A stretch of DNA of 64,000 nt from Acanthacorydalis orientalis. Its lineage: Eukaryota > Arthropoda > Insecta > Megaloptera > Corydalidae. Both the position numbers and the translations under genes were made by a program. Below, in pieces: positions 12,208-23,708 of the stretch. The stretch spans positions 4,855,461-4,919,460 of the forward strand of contig CM068313.1 of NCBI GenBank assembly GCA_034766995.1, read 5' to 3'. The notes beneath the pieces are model-generated. The model worked only from the letters and a program-made list of their open reading frames with translations, was not told the DNA's origin and searched no databases. Numbering within the stretch: position 1 is the first letter of the stretch; each line of letters starts with the position of its first letter.

Positions 12208-12600
12208 CAGGGGTTTCCAACGGGGTCGGTATAGACCTCTTAGGAGTCGAATAAAGTTGATAAGGGATCGATGAACCACAAAAGGACGATTGAGGGCAGA
12301 TAAATAAATTAAATGCATATTTTACATGCGTACACATTATATATGCTGTCCAGTGCTCAGACTGTAGGGGGCGACAAATCGGATATCGAAGGCTGTTACA
12401 GTTTTTCCTGCCATACCGCAGACTGGGGTACTGCAACGATGTCTTTTCCTCCTCTTGCTCTTTTAATCTTTATAGCTGACTTTAATTAAGCAGCACCGAA
12501 TAAAGAACGCCGGAGCGCTTTAAATGGGCGTCTCTATTCTGCAAATCGCCCTCTCTCGTACCGCAACAAGCGCTCCGGAGGTGTTGCGGTACGACAGGAG
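12208..12600 (+). mobile_element. possible hAT-type element, one end only
   Basis: The left edge CAGGGGTTTCCAACGGGGTC has the look of a hAT terminal repeat (CAGnGGTTC.CAA...). The body is clearly GC-richer than its surroundings, with 'accgcaacaagcgctccgg'. I cannot find a matching right end or an 8-bp duplication, and there is no transposase similarity. Confidence 0.35.
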
Positions 12601-12749
12601 CACTGTATTACATAAAAATATGAAAATGAAATTTCTGCTACGACCTTACAAATAATAATATTGTAAATAGTCTAAAGTACAAAATACTAAACAGTAGGTC
12701 AATTTTATTATATCATTTTTATTTCCCAAGTGTATTATATCATTTTATT

Positions 12750-12857
12750 ACCAAGTGTATAGCACTCAATGAAGACTATGTTGAGAAATAAAATTGATTT
12801 TTTTCAAAAAATGGTGTCTAACTTGCTTTTTACCATACTTATTAAACGACCCATGTG
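12750..12857 (+). mobile_element. mariner 3' end: last codons, stop and terminal repeat
   Basis: The frame starting near 12756 reads CIALNEDYVEK then a stop at 12788-12790, the usual C-terminus of one mariner group (…C-I-x-L-x-G-D-Y-V-E-K). It is followed by 'acttgctttttaccatactt' and the terminal repeat 'attaaacgaccca'. The rest of the transposase is absent. A (TA)n run begins at the boundary. Confidence 0.75.
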
Positions 12858-12862
12858 TATAT

Positions 12863-12895
<33 letters not shown>

Positions 12896-13137
12896 AATTT
12901 TCCTCGAGTGTCTGAATTATGAAAATTTAAGAATATATTTGTAAGTAACACATTGTTCGAGAAATTCTAAAAATTTGGATTTATTGAAACCTACATAACC
13001 TAATTTATTTCATCGCAAATTATTTAAGAAACAGGAGTGGCTTTGACGACAATAAAATAATATTCACAATATATAGATTTTAAAAGAAAATTTTATTTAT
13101 GATAAGCTAAATACTTATCAAATAGAAAGAAAATACG

Positions 13138-13229
13138 AAATGGAAACTATGTTGAGAAATAAAATCAATTTTTTCCAAAAAACGGCGTTTAACTTGCTTT
13201 TTTACCATACTAATGAAACGACCCTCGTA
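13138..13229 (+). mobile_element. mariner 3' end, second copy
   Basis: Codons MENGNYVEK lead into a stop, then the same 3' region as at 12750-12857 and a terminal repeat ending 'gaaacgaccctcgta'. This end is better preserved than its neighbour 360 bp upstream. Only about 90 bp of the element remain. Confidence 0.75.
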
Positions 13230-13691
13230 TTTAAAACAAATTTATTAAAAATTACATTTATTTTGAAGCATTCTGTGCATAGTTTCGACTACCCTGGACA
13301 TGTAGGACAATATGTTACGTTGTTTTTACATTGTTCCTTACCTATGAGTATTTTCTACACTTTTCCTACACTTACCCTAAAATTGAGATAACGTGTGTAG
13401 CACTTCGAGGACGTTTGGAGCAGAATGTTTGCGTTTTTTAATCACAAACACTGTTTGTGGGTAAAAACACTTTCTTGTTGTTTTTTAAAGATCAGAAGCG
13501 CAAGCAATAAACTCGAGCCGCGCTCTCTTCATTTGCGCCCGCATGAAGCAAGGGTCGAGATGCGCTGGGCACACAACGTGTCAAGTATGACTACTGATCC
13601 CATAAAGGCAACGACCAAATCGAGCGCTACTGTAAATGCTCTCTTTTTGCAATATCTTCAAAACATACATTTAATATTTCAGTTATCATAA
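13230..13691. other. unassigned, partly GC-richer DNA
   Basis: The stretch 13500-13640 has more complex sequence ('gagccgcgctctcttcattt'), which may be an old transposon interior. Open frames here show no recognised domain. Confidence 0.35.
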
Positions 13692-13699
13692 GCCTATTG

Positions 13700-14024
13700 C
13701 AGTGATTCTCAACCACTGTTCTGCGGCACTTTAGTGTGCCGCGAGATTCTTGAAGTGTGCCCCAAAGAAAGCTATATACAAATTTCGCATTAAATGTAAT
13801 TTGTAATTTATCATTAACTAAACATTTTGTTTACTTTGTAATGCAATTTCATTTTATATTTCATTGAAAATTATTATCATATGCCATTTTTACAAAATAC
13901 ATTATAGGTACATCAATCAATTAACCAAGTAAAATTCTTTTAAATTTATCTTATTGTTAGTGTGCCGCCAACTTTTTAAATTATTAAAAGTGTAACGTGA
14001 TGAAAAAAAGGTTGAGAATCACTG
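13700..14024. mobile_element. hAT MITE with intact TIRs and 8-bp TSD
   Basis: The left end CAGTGATTCTCAACC (13700-13714) is the exact reverse complement of the right end GGTTGAGAATCACTG (14010-14024). The element is flanked by a perfect 8-bp duplication GCCTATTG at 13692-13699 and 14025-14032. An 8-bp duplication and a CAG...CTG end are hallmarks of hAT elements. It is 325 bp long and non-coding, with subterminal inverted words ('ttagtgtgccg'). It must have been moved by a hAT transposase encoded elsewhere. Confidence 0.93.
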
Positions 14025-14032
14025 GCCTATTG

Positions 14033-14532
14033 CATCAGTTGTACCAATTGAATCCTCACTAGAATAAATCATGGAAGTTGATAAAATATAATAAAAAAAA
14101 ATGTTAATTTCTTAGTTAGACTCATATTGTTTTATATTTACCGTCTTCTCTTTATACTAAATTCTACATTTCGTCCTCTCTCCTGTACGGATTCTTAAAA
14201 TAACAATAAACAAAAACGAAACCGTTCATTTATCATGCATGATGCCATACTCCTAAAACTCTTTAGATTTCAACCGACCTCAAAGAAGGTTCACTTCCGG
14301 CGCGCGTACTGTGTTGCACGCACCTTTTTTTATAAACTTTTCCAATAAAAAATTCAAGACTTATATTTGTCGTGGATTATTTGTGTGTATAATTTGTTAA
14401 TTTCTGTTATTTGTTAGAGGAGGGGGATGTATCGAGCGTTGGAAAAGTCCTCCCCTCTCGGTGGTTGGCGAATGCGACGAGCAGGGAACGGAGCTCACTA
14501 CTTGTTATATAAAATTATTATAGAAAAGAATG

Positions 14533-14592
<60 letters not shown>

Positions 14593-15330
14593 AGGTATAT
14601 AATTTCTGTGCGTGCCGAATTCCGTTCGCATATTTCGTTTTTTTCCCTACCACTGATGCGTATCATTTTTTTTTGTATCTCCAAAGAGGATAGAGTTTCC
14701 ATTAACCTCCTCTGTTCAGTTCCATCGATACATGCATGCGTGATACAGATAGGACTTGCAAAAAAAAATATTCATCTCTGCTCATTAATGTAACACGGCC
14801 GTTCGTGTTTTTTTTTTTTTAATTTCGAGATAAAAACCAGTACGTAATCCTCATTGATATCAAAAGAGCATTTTTAATTAAACTACATACAGATCTATAA
14901 AGCGTATTAGTTTCAATAATATAATGGAAATGGAACGGTTTTTTTTCTGTCTGCGACGTATTCATGGCTGATCGTATCACAGAAGATTACTGTGTCATTT
15001 TTCACCGGTACAATAATATCCAAGCACCGTAATGAAATGTGTCTGTGAGTTATGACTTCGTATTAGTATTTAAATTTGAATTAATGAATCGTTGAGAGTA
15101 TTTATTTTAATTTTACGCAGTGGTACCTTTTCGTGGATGGCGGCGATGAGTTTTTAACTTAGAAATGAATTATTTTTTCATCGTACAAACCAACTATAAG
15201 AATTTTTCAAATCGAAAATGTTCAATGATTCATCAACATTTGATTATATCTTATGCACATTTCGATTCGATCGACCTCAGAAAGGTTCGAGTATAGAAAA
15301 ATCTGACAGTTTAAATGTTTAAAATAAATA
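14033..15330. other. no recognised gene; (TA)n run and GC-richer patch
   Basis: A GC-richer patch lies at about 14275-14335 and another at 14400-14500. A (TA)n run lies at 14536-14580. I see no transposon ends. Confidence 0.45.
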
Positions 15331-15334
15331 TTAG

Positions 15335-15455
15335 ATTGACGACTGAATTTTAGTGGGAAATGTTCACACTCCAAAATGACATAAGAGACATCTCTTACTA
15401 CCCACCACATACGTACCTAGAGCCATCCACACGTGAACAACGGCTTTCAATTCAA
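15335..15455 (-). mobile_element. mariner-type 5' end, same family as 32504-32985
   Basis: On the minus strand, the run from 'attgaaagccgttgttcacg' through 'tggatggctctagg' to 'ttcccactaaaattcagtc' matches the first ~120 bp of the complete short element at 32504. Only non-coding 5' sequence is left. Confidence 0.75.
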
Positions 15456-15662
15456 ATTCAAAAACATTTTATTGATAATAATTTAAAAAAATGGCCTTGT
15501 GCGGTCGGATAATACTTAAAAACTATTGCGGTGCCTTTACCTTTGCCGGTAGTTATCCATGGTTCCTAATCGATAATTGTGTGATGTGATACTTGAAATT
15601 TTTTAATTGTTTTTAAATGTCTGTTATGCCCGGGAAAATTTTTTTCAGAAAACCGGAAGTAG

Positions 15663-15680
15663 CGGCTTTCAATGCAACCT
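15663..15680 (+). mobile_element. isolated mariner-type terminal repeat
   Basis: CGGCTTTCAATGCAACCT equals the 3' terminal repeat of the 32504-32985 element. It abuts a TA-rich tract. No other part of a 3' end is recognised next to it. Confidence 0.6.
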
Positions 15681-15684
15681 ATTA

Positions 15685-15710
15685 ATATATATATATATAT
15701 ATCTTTCAGA

Positions 15711-15751
<41 letters not shown>

Positions 15752-15760
15752 TCTGAAAGA
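15685..15760. repeat. (TA)n tract with flanking hairpin arms
   Basis: TCTTTCAGAATATA (15702-15715) and TATATTCTGAAAGA (15747-15760) are exact reverse complements around a TA run, so the segment can fold into a long hairpin. Confidence 0.85.
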
Positions 15761-15877
15761 AAATACATATCGTTCGAAAAATTGAAATTTTCTACTGATG
15801 TATGTAATTTCTCCTCGAATAATTTTATGTAAATATGTTCTTTCTTTCTCCAAACATACCTACGAGTATACAAATTC

Positions 15878-15883
15878 GTATAT

Positions 15884-15943
<60 letters not shown>

Positions 15944-15945
15944 GC
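15878..15945. repeat. (TA)n microsatellite
   Basis: Nearly pure TA/CATA run; open frames across it translate to YIYIYI and are artefacts. Confidence 0.95.
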
Positions 15946-16447
15946 ATACTTCTACAAATAAAATTAAATATTCAATTCGTTCCGATGAATCATTGTCCGA
16001 TATTGTACACTCATTCTACTCAAAACATTGGTCACCAAATATTACATAAAATCAATATCGACCACAATATGTGCGAGCCAGGTAAAATCGTGATGTCATT
16101 AAAGAGCAACGAGTTCGTCTTGTGTCCATCGAAACGGTAGATTATTGACCTCGTGTGAAAGTGCACGTCTCGGCTCGATATTTGTCTCAAATCGTTAAAT
16201 ATAGAAATTATTCCGAGATAACCGGTTTTCCGTTTCATACGCATCCATCGACATATTTTTTCGAACGTGTATTTATTTTTTTATATGTAAAAAGACATCG
16301 GTGCCATCAGGAGTTTTTATTATCACATTTATTATGCATTACTTTTTTTGTCCCCACTTTACTATCGAAATAATGAGATAGATTCCGGGTTCAAAGGCCG
16401 TAAATGGTTTTTAATGAAGAATTAATGAGTTTATACAAATTAAATTC

Positions 16448-16483
<36 letters not shown>

Positions 16484-16810
16484 TCTGTAAAAAAGATGAT
16501 ATAACTATTTAATTGCTACATAAATTATTATAATGACACAAAGCACGAAACATATACAATAATATATTTTTATAACTTATTTTTACACAAATATACATAC
16601 AAACACGTTGTATGATGTTCTGAAAATATGTTTATAGATTCAGAGATGTAAAATGAACAAGAAGCAATCCTGAAATTATGGTTAAATTCATTTTTACTGA
16701 ACAATACTTTCTCTGTCTCGCAAACTATAAAACTTTTCTGTATCTTGGCACTTTGGAGATAATTGCATCGATGTAGTAATACACATAAGTAACAATTAAA
16801 AATGATCTGC

Positions 16811-17725
16811 AAAAATGGAAAAAACGAGCATGGAGTTTTGGGTCGATTCGTCATCGTGGATAAAACATGGATCCACCACTACACACCTGTGTCAAAGCAG
16901 CAGTCAAAGCAATTGATAACGACTGGTTAAATTGAGCCGAAGAAGGTGAAAACCGTTTTGTCGGCTAGGAAGGTGATGGCCACTTTTTTTGCGATTTTCA
17001 AGGAATCATCCTGATCGACTACTTAACGAAGTGAAAAAAGATAACAGGAACCTAGTAGGCAACTATTGAACAGTTTGAAAGAGGAGCTGAAACAAAAACG
17101 GCACAGATTGGCCCACAAAAAAGTGTTCTTTCATCAGGACAACGCGCCGTCCCACAAATCGACCGTCGCAATGGCAAAATTGCACGAATTAGGCTTTGAA
17201 TTGATTCCCCATACACCCTATTCTCCGATTTTGGCCCCCAATGGAAAATTATTATATATTTTAATCATCAAAATATCCCTCATTATTTTATACAATTTTG
17301 CTCCATTTGTCGAATAACTGATGAATCACTTGTCGAAAAAAACGTTGTGACTTTGAATCGATGAAGCTCTTAATGTATTTTCAGGCCTTTTCCACTGTTC
17401 TAGCATGTTTTTGCATATTTTATGCATTTAAATGGCTAAATTGAACGAATTAGGTTTCGAATTGATTCCTCATTCTCCGGACAACCTCCCCATACTCTCT
17501 GAACTTTTCGTGCGACTTCTTCCTCTTCTCAATCTTGAAAAGTTTGCTCGGTGGGAAGAAATTCTCGTCGAATGAGGATGTCATCATCGCCGTCAATGCG
17601 TATTTTGCATATCGCTGGATCAAGTGTATAGACTTTAATGGAGACTATGTTGAGAAATAAAATCGATTTTTTTCAAGAAACGGTGTTTAACTTGCTTTTT
17701 ACCATACTTATCAAACGACCCTCGT
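16811..17725 (+). mobile_element. composite mariner: sense fragment, inverted C-terminal insert, second sense fragment
   Basis: Part 1 (about 16811-17250) carries VDKTWIHHYTP, with the first catalytic Asp in the VD pair at 16857-16862. After a frame break it carries VFFHQDNAPSH, with the second catalytic Asp, and PHTPYSPILAP, where the usual PDLAP is altered. Part 2 (17250-17425) reads in reverse: its minus strand encodes FFRQVIHQLFDKW, then NNEGYFDD after a stop, a C-terminus of a different mariner. Part 3 (17426-17725) restarts with LNELGFELIPHS and ends with CIDFNGDYVEK, a stop, and terminal repeat 'tatcaaacgaccctcgta'. The N-terminal HTH region is absent. The same joins recur at 62421-63200 and 59190-59590. 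Confidence 0.8.
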
Positions 17726-17946
17726 ATTATATATTAAACATTTCTACTACACATTTGTGCGGAATGAACGGAACTCAGATATAAATAATACATTCATTAA
17801 TACCTCTACTAAATGAGTTTTTAAATAAGATTACAATTTCATAATTACATCTTTTATGTTTTCAAAAGAAAGAATGTGAATCAACTATGGATTACTTAAT
17901 TAAATTCTTCTAACGATTCAAAACTCAATCTTTGATATAATAATAG

Positions 17947-18007
<61 letters not shown>

Positions 18008-19104
18008 AACACAAGTCAATGAACTGCGAATTAAATCACGAGTATGAAAAAAATCACCGCAAACTAATTAATTAAGGTCAGAGTCCACTTGTCAGCAAAC
18101 GAATGGGCGCACAGAGCGTTCGGACCGGACGAAAGAGCGATTTATCGCGTTCAAAAAAGTTTATTCTTATGATACAATCTTCGTGAGATCGTGTTCACTT
18201 CTGTAAAGTGATGCGATTGGCACTCGGAGTCGTTATAGGCAACGAGTTCACAAAAAAAGATACTCACTAGACTCGTTTTGTTATTGTGCGGAAAAGTTTT
18301 CCGGTTGAAAAATCTCAAATTCTGAAACAATGTATATATATATATACGTGTGTGTATACAAAGTTCTAAAAAAAGAAATGTATTAGTCAGTTTAAGTTTG
18401 TCATCGTTGTTTCTTTTTTAAAAAAAGTCCAACTTAAATTACTATAAAAGGACAGATTTTGTAAAAGAATACAATAAATCAATCTGAGCTAATATTAAAA
18501 AAAATCGTATACCTCTTTATATATATATATATTACGATATTGACCGAGCAAAGCGAACGGGGCCGGAGCTCCCCGGGGGCCGGCGAGCGTAGCGAGTACG
18601 GATCAGAGCCCCCTTGCATTTTTTAAAACAATGATTATAAAATCTATATTAATACTCACAAATCTGTTGAATTAAAATTGAAATGATAGGTTGAAGACAT
18701 TCAGCTCACCTGAATAAAAGAAAATATTATAAGATTGAGACAAAGAAAACTATATACATAAAAATAAAATAATCATATAAATATATTGTCTCAAGTCACA
18801 CATATAGATTTTTTAAAAAACTGGTTAAATTAATTAATTCTTATAAATTGATTTCCATTCCATACACGAATCGAACAAATATTTTCTGAGATGAAAATCA
18901 TCCGTTTGATATTTTTATCACTGGAAATGTCCATAATCAATTGTAATGATTAATAATTGATTATTAATGATTCTAATGTTTGTTTGCTTTTCAATGTCTA
19001 CACCGTTATCTTCATATAGTCAAGGCATAGAAGAATTTTTTCAGACGTGTAAGATTTAAATCATTCCAACATTTTATTATCTCATCAAAATAAGCATTCT
19101 ATTT
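17726..19104. other. no recognised gene; microsatellites and a GC-rich motif island
   Basis: A (TA)n run lies at 17950-18004 and a shorter one at 18517-18532. About 18543-18608 is a sudden GC-rich island ('ccggagctccccgggggccg', then 'gagcgtagcgagtacgg'), unlike everything around it. Confidence 0.45.
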
Positions 19105-19540
19105 GTTTGGTAGAAAATTAATTGTGGTTTATGACCTACAAATTCATATACATTTTTCTAAGCTGATAATTAACTTTATTAATTGAAATAAACACCATTG
19201 GAATCGACACATTTTTTCTAATTAATTTATTTGTTCCTGTGGTGTAAAACTCTGGATTTGATCAAATTTCTAAATGCATTTTCGACAGCAGATTGGTTGT
19301 TGAAAACCTTACCCTGTAAGAAGTTGTTGAAATAGTACAGCGTAACTTCATAATGGAGATTTTTTTTCATTTTTGTTCAGTTCATGCGATAGCCATTTGT
19401 CAAGCATTTTTGATTTTTCTAGCTGTTTTAAGTAATCCAGAGTTGCTGGATGACTAACATCTAACTTTTGTGCAAGCTCCTGGATTGTTAGCGTGGTTTT
19501 GATTTAAGTAACGCTTTCAGTTGATCGTTTTGACTGCATG
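19105..19540 (-). mobile_element. internally deleted cecropia-type mariner: HTH fused to C-terminus
   Basis: Minus strand. From about 19530 the frame reads TIQELAQKLDVSHPATLDYL (HTH helices) and LDKWLSHELN, the linker that usually follows. The catalytic core is missing. After a frame change the sequence reads FNNFLQGKVFNNQSAVENAF and ends CVDSNGVYFN with stop at 19179-19181, the normal mariner C-terminus. The terminal repeat GTTTGGTAGAAAATTAATTG sits at 19105. The element has lost the catalytic aspartates and cannot encode a transposase. Confidence 0.82.
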
Positions 19541-21230
19541 ATCTATTTTCTAATTGATTAACGATGATATCATCTGTGTTTATTATCACCATTAATATTC
19601 ATTAACATTTTCAAGTAAAATTTTCCAAAGCGAGTGAGGGAGCGTTGACGAACGGGGTGTCTCTCTCCGCGGGTCGGAAAGCGAAGTGAGTAGGAAGCGT
19701 AGCCCTTTGATATCAATACACATTTTTTTTATTTATAAAAAAGATTTTCTTGTATCGAAACGTTTAAAAAATGACGACACAGCCATCGAAATGTGAATAA
19801 ACGATAATCAGAACGATTAATAACTCATTACTGTTCATTTCTATTGAATATTTATTTCCGTGTGTCTAGTGAAGATATTTTTTTAGAATTCACACCTATC
19901 AAATTGTACATGTATATGTGTAGTTGCAGCTGCAGCATCATGGTAACGAGACGTTGTTTAGTTACACAAACAAGTTATCTTTTGTTAATAATAAATAAAC
20001 AGTATTAGTTTTAGTTTGTCACTTTTCATTTTTATTTTGAGTTCTGGAATACATTTACACAATCAGAATATTTTATCCGCTTCTTTTAATAAAATACCTT
20101 CCGTTCACTCGCCAAAATGAAATGAAACTATGAAGCTCCAGTTACATTTAATTTACGAACACACTGCTATAGGAAAAAATGATTGAAGATGCCACTCATA
20201 TTCGAAAAATTAAATATGATTGAAATTTAAAAGAAAAATCTATTGTTAGATATTCTGAAAGGTAAAGAATCGGTTCTGTTTCGTCACAATTTCTGTACCT
20301 TTTAAACGTTTAAAACAATGTCAATAGAACGCTTTTTAAATTTCGTAACACGCATTTGAAGATAATAAAAAAAACATCTCTCAGTGTTGTATCAACGTCG
20401 TTTACGATCCGAGTTAAACTTGATAGAAACGTCGTTTTAAATACTGGACACAATTAAAATCAACATATAAATAGAAACCTGTTTCAAAAACACGCAAAAC
20501 ACGTCAAGTAGTTAATTAGCGTTATTGGACGTGTGCGTGTGTGTGTGTACGATGAAGAAGAAATTCCACAACATGTATCCCAACCTCTTGCACTGGACGA
20601 TGGAGAGAACATCACGTCCTAACTGTAGATACGAAATCAAATTAAATCAGTTAGAAACAGCGTACCGATGACCTGACGGCCGATGTTCGACGAGAAATTG
20701 CCGGTGTGGTCGATCAGCATCTCTCTCGATATTCTGTGGCCGACCTTAACGCGATACGAAAACCAGTTAGTAATATTGAATGTCGCGATCCCCGACGCTG
20801 TTGGTCACTGAACTCGGTTACAAACTAACCACGCTTTATTGACGTGGCTAATCTGTCAAAACGATCGAATCGGATATCGTATCATGGACAGGCGATTGAC
20901 GAATACGTCGCCTGCCTCTTCTACATATCATAACGATTTGACCGGGTGATCGCGAAAAAATAACCATTCATTTGCATACAGGCTCGAGAATACCGGATGG
21001 TGATCTTTAAAGTCTCTCGTTTTCTTTTTACTCGACGACATCCATTTAAAACATGAATAATCTAACAAGACATCTTAATATGAAACGATACTGTCATTTA
21101 TCACAGACCGATTGTATAATACAGAGTGGGGCATAAACATCTCAGACATTTTGAAAGAGTATGAGAAATGGACGAAACTGTTTAGAAAAAAAGATGTATT
21201 TATTTCTGAAAAGTACATAGAAAACAGTTT
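19541..21230. other. no recognised gene
   Basis: A GC-richer island at about 19628-19708 carries 'gcgaagtgagtaggaagcg', resembling the islands at 18543 and 24569. A (GT)n run lies near 20530. The stretch 20560-20990 is more complex in composition but shows no open frame or domain. Confidence 0.45.
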
Positions 21231-21234
21231 TGTA

Positions 21235-21690
21235 CTAATGGGTTTTAAAAATCATATTGGTCAAATGGCAGCAGTCGTTGACAATACACTGCTGAAGACG
21301 TTCCCGGAATTTCTCCATCACTCTCCGGCTCATCTAAGACGGAATGGTGTCGATTTCCTGTCTGATCCTTCCCTTTAAATCCTCAAGAGATCGAGGACGA
21401 TGCTTGAAAATCTTTTCCTTCAGGTATCTCTAACCTCGAGCTTTATCGCTACTATGGAGAACATCTGCAGCAGGAACCTGTTCAATAATTTCTACACCTA
21501 AGGCTCTGCGATTGGAATGATCGCTCTCACTTAATTCTTGAACCAACATCATTTTGTAAGGATGCAGTTTTAAATCGGCATGCAGAATTCTCTTCAAACT
21601 CCAACTTGATATCCCCAGTGTCATGGCATGCTTATGAGCGGAACGCCTTGGTGATTGCTGAATGGATGCTCTTACTCTTTCCATATTTTA
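21235..21690 (-). mobile_element. internally deleted Tc1/mariner relative (DUF4817-type HTH joined to C-terminus)
   Basis: Minus strand, ATG at 21684. The N-terminal part reads SIQQSPRRSAHKHAMTLGIS and LHPYKMMLVQELSESD, typical of the HTH of transposases annotated as DUF4817/Tc3-like in arthropods. At about 21430 it jumps to the C-terminal part: IFKHRPRSLEDLKGRIRQEI, then FRERLQQCIVNDCCHLT and a stop at 21235-21237. In family members the DDE catalytic domain of ~170 residues lies between these two parts; it is gone here. One in-frame stop follows 'IDTIPS'. Confidence 0.82.
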
Positions 21691-21911
21691 TAGCGTTCTA
21701 ACTGTCTTAGATCTGCCAGGTAATTTTTTTTAGTGTCCCAAAGATTAGAAAATACCTAATAGATTTTCAGATAGCAAAATTCAATTTACCTACGCAAATA
21801 GACAGATGGTCAGAAACTGAGACATTTAGAAGTGTGTTCTTCATTGATAATTCGAAATGATAAAACGCAATTTTTAAATCGAATCATTACTTGTGATTAA
21901 AAGTGGATTCT

Positions 21912-22225
21912 AACTTATGAAATTTTACCGCATCCTCCCTATTCGCCAGATCTTTCAACGACAGGCTATCATCTTTTTCGCCACTTGGAATATTATTTAA
22001 GAAATAAAAAATTCCAAAACCAAACAGAAGTGATTCAATGATTCGGAGACTTTAAAAGCTCTGAAAATGTCGATTTTTATAAAAATCGGATAAACAATTT
22101 AATTTCTCATTGGCAAGACCATTGAAGCTGATGGAGCTTATTTTGATTAAATATATTTTATTTTGTTAAAAATATAGCGTTTTAATTCTCATCTACAAAT
22201 TCCGCAATTTCATATATTACACCCT

Positions 22226-22232
<7 letters not shown>
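21912..22232 (+). mobile_element. mariner C-terminal fragment with 3' end
   Basis: Frame from about 21920: LPHPPYSPDL, then YHLFRHLEYYLRNKKFQNQ, then after a stop DFYKNRINNLISHWQ, and finally IEADGAYFD with a stop. This is the ordered C-terminal third of a mariner transposase. Here the third catalytic position (normally D before YHLF) reads G in TTGYHLF, so even this part is disabled. The 3' edge reads 'attacaccctaata' and abuts a (TA)n run. Confidence 0.8.
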
Positions 22233-22253
<21 letters not shown>

Positions 22254-22256
<3 letters not shown>

Positions 22257-22428
22257 CAGATGGAATTAGATGATGTGGTCAGATTTTAAGTGATTAGTGA
22301 ATTATGTCGTCGGTGGTTAAATATATAAATATTTATATATTTAAGTGTTATTTGTAATTATTTTTAAAAGTGAAATAAGAATATAAATGTAAAAAATTAA
22401 TGTTTGAATAAATATATTGTATTATTTC
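22254..22428 (+). repeat. dispersed repeat family, copy 2 (pairs with 3599-3780)
   Basis: It matches copy 1 over its full length, apart from a duplicated 'atatttaa' and small gaps, and likewise starts straight after (TA)n. Confidence 0.75.
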
Positions 22429-23055
22429 AGTGCGTTTTGTTGTGTACGAAGCAAACTAAAAATGACAATATCAAAACTTAACAAAAATCAAAAAAAAATA
22501 TACAGTTGTCAGTTTGACATCTACGGAATATAACCTGTTAAAAAACTGCATCTTTATCGGAAACCTCTTCATTCAATCGATTTATTTCCAATACCTACTT
22601 TCATCCGAACAAAATAACCTCAACAGTGTATCTATCTTCATTTAATTAAAAACCAATTCACTTGTACACACGCACTTCGAATCGATTTTGTCTACAACAT
22701 CTTATCAATCAATCATCGACATGAACAATCAGATAACACTAACGAACGATCATAAATCCATTTCCGTACAATCTTCTCGAGCCGAATTCCGTTATATGCG
22801 AAAATTCGCAGCGGCTAGACCGGTCGTTAACGTACAATAAAAAAAGAAAACTTTACTTTTCTCACAACACATACTTAACGCACATTAGTATTGTCGAGAG
22901 GTTGTTGTTTTTTTTAGTTAAAAAACTTGACCTATTTTATTATCATGCAAATATATAATAAGAAATCACGTGTATCGCTATTCTGTATGAAACAATACAA
23001 GTATATGTAGCGGTGTTCCTTTTTTGTGTTTGCTAAAAAAAAGAAAAGAAACTCG

Positions 23056-23116
<61 letters not shown>

Positions 23117-23670
23117 CAATGTGTAATTTAAAACCCATTAAAATAACAGCACAAGAAAACTGACAACTTTATACTAGAATGGGTCGAAAAAAAAGTTCCA
23201 CCATTAAAATATTTCAACGATGTAGCAAAAACGCATCGTGTGTGTGTGTGTGTATGTACATTTTTTTCTTCGCGTATAAAGAGATCCATTTTACAGATCA
23301 ATTAATCATTGAGCCGTATTAGCGGCAATAAAAAGTACGACTAGCTGTTTAAACCGCAACGCTTACAGCAACAGAATAATAATAATAATAGTATGGAGCG
23401 GCGAGCCGACCGTGATGATGATTAAAAAAAAAACGCTGTACGGGACGAGTTATTTCTCCCGGGGAATGAAATAATTACCTGATTTGTTCCATGCAGTGTC
23501 TTCACAGTACAACGTTCGTCTTGTACAATTTTTTTTTCATTTACTGAACAGCGGAGAAGATCCTAAATATCGATATGAAATGCGAGGTTGCTGCAACGTG
23601 CGTTCACCTGAGAATATAATTTTTAAGCAGTACTTTTTAATTTATTTCCAAGACCGCGTTTTCCATAGTG

Positions 23671-23708
<38 letters not shown>

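Noticed and set aside
12361..12600. Possible SINE in the GC-richer stretch
   Set aside because: No polymerase III promoter boxes or A-tail; kept only as the body of a possible one-ended hAT element.
20560..20990. Complex sequence that might be an exon
   Set aside because: No open frame beyond chance and no clear splice signals.
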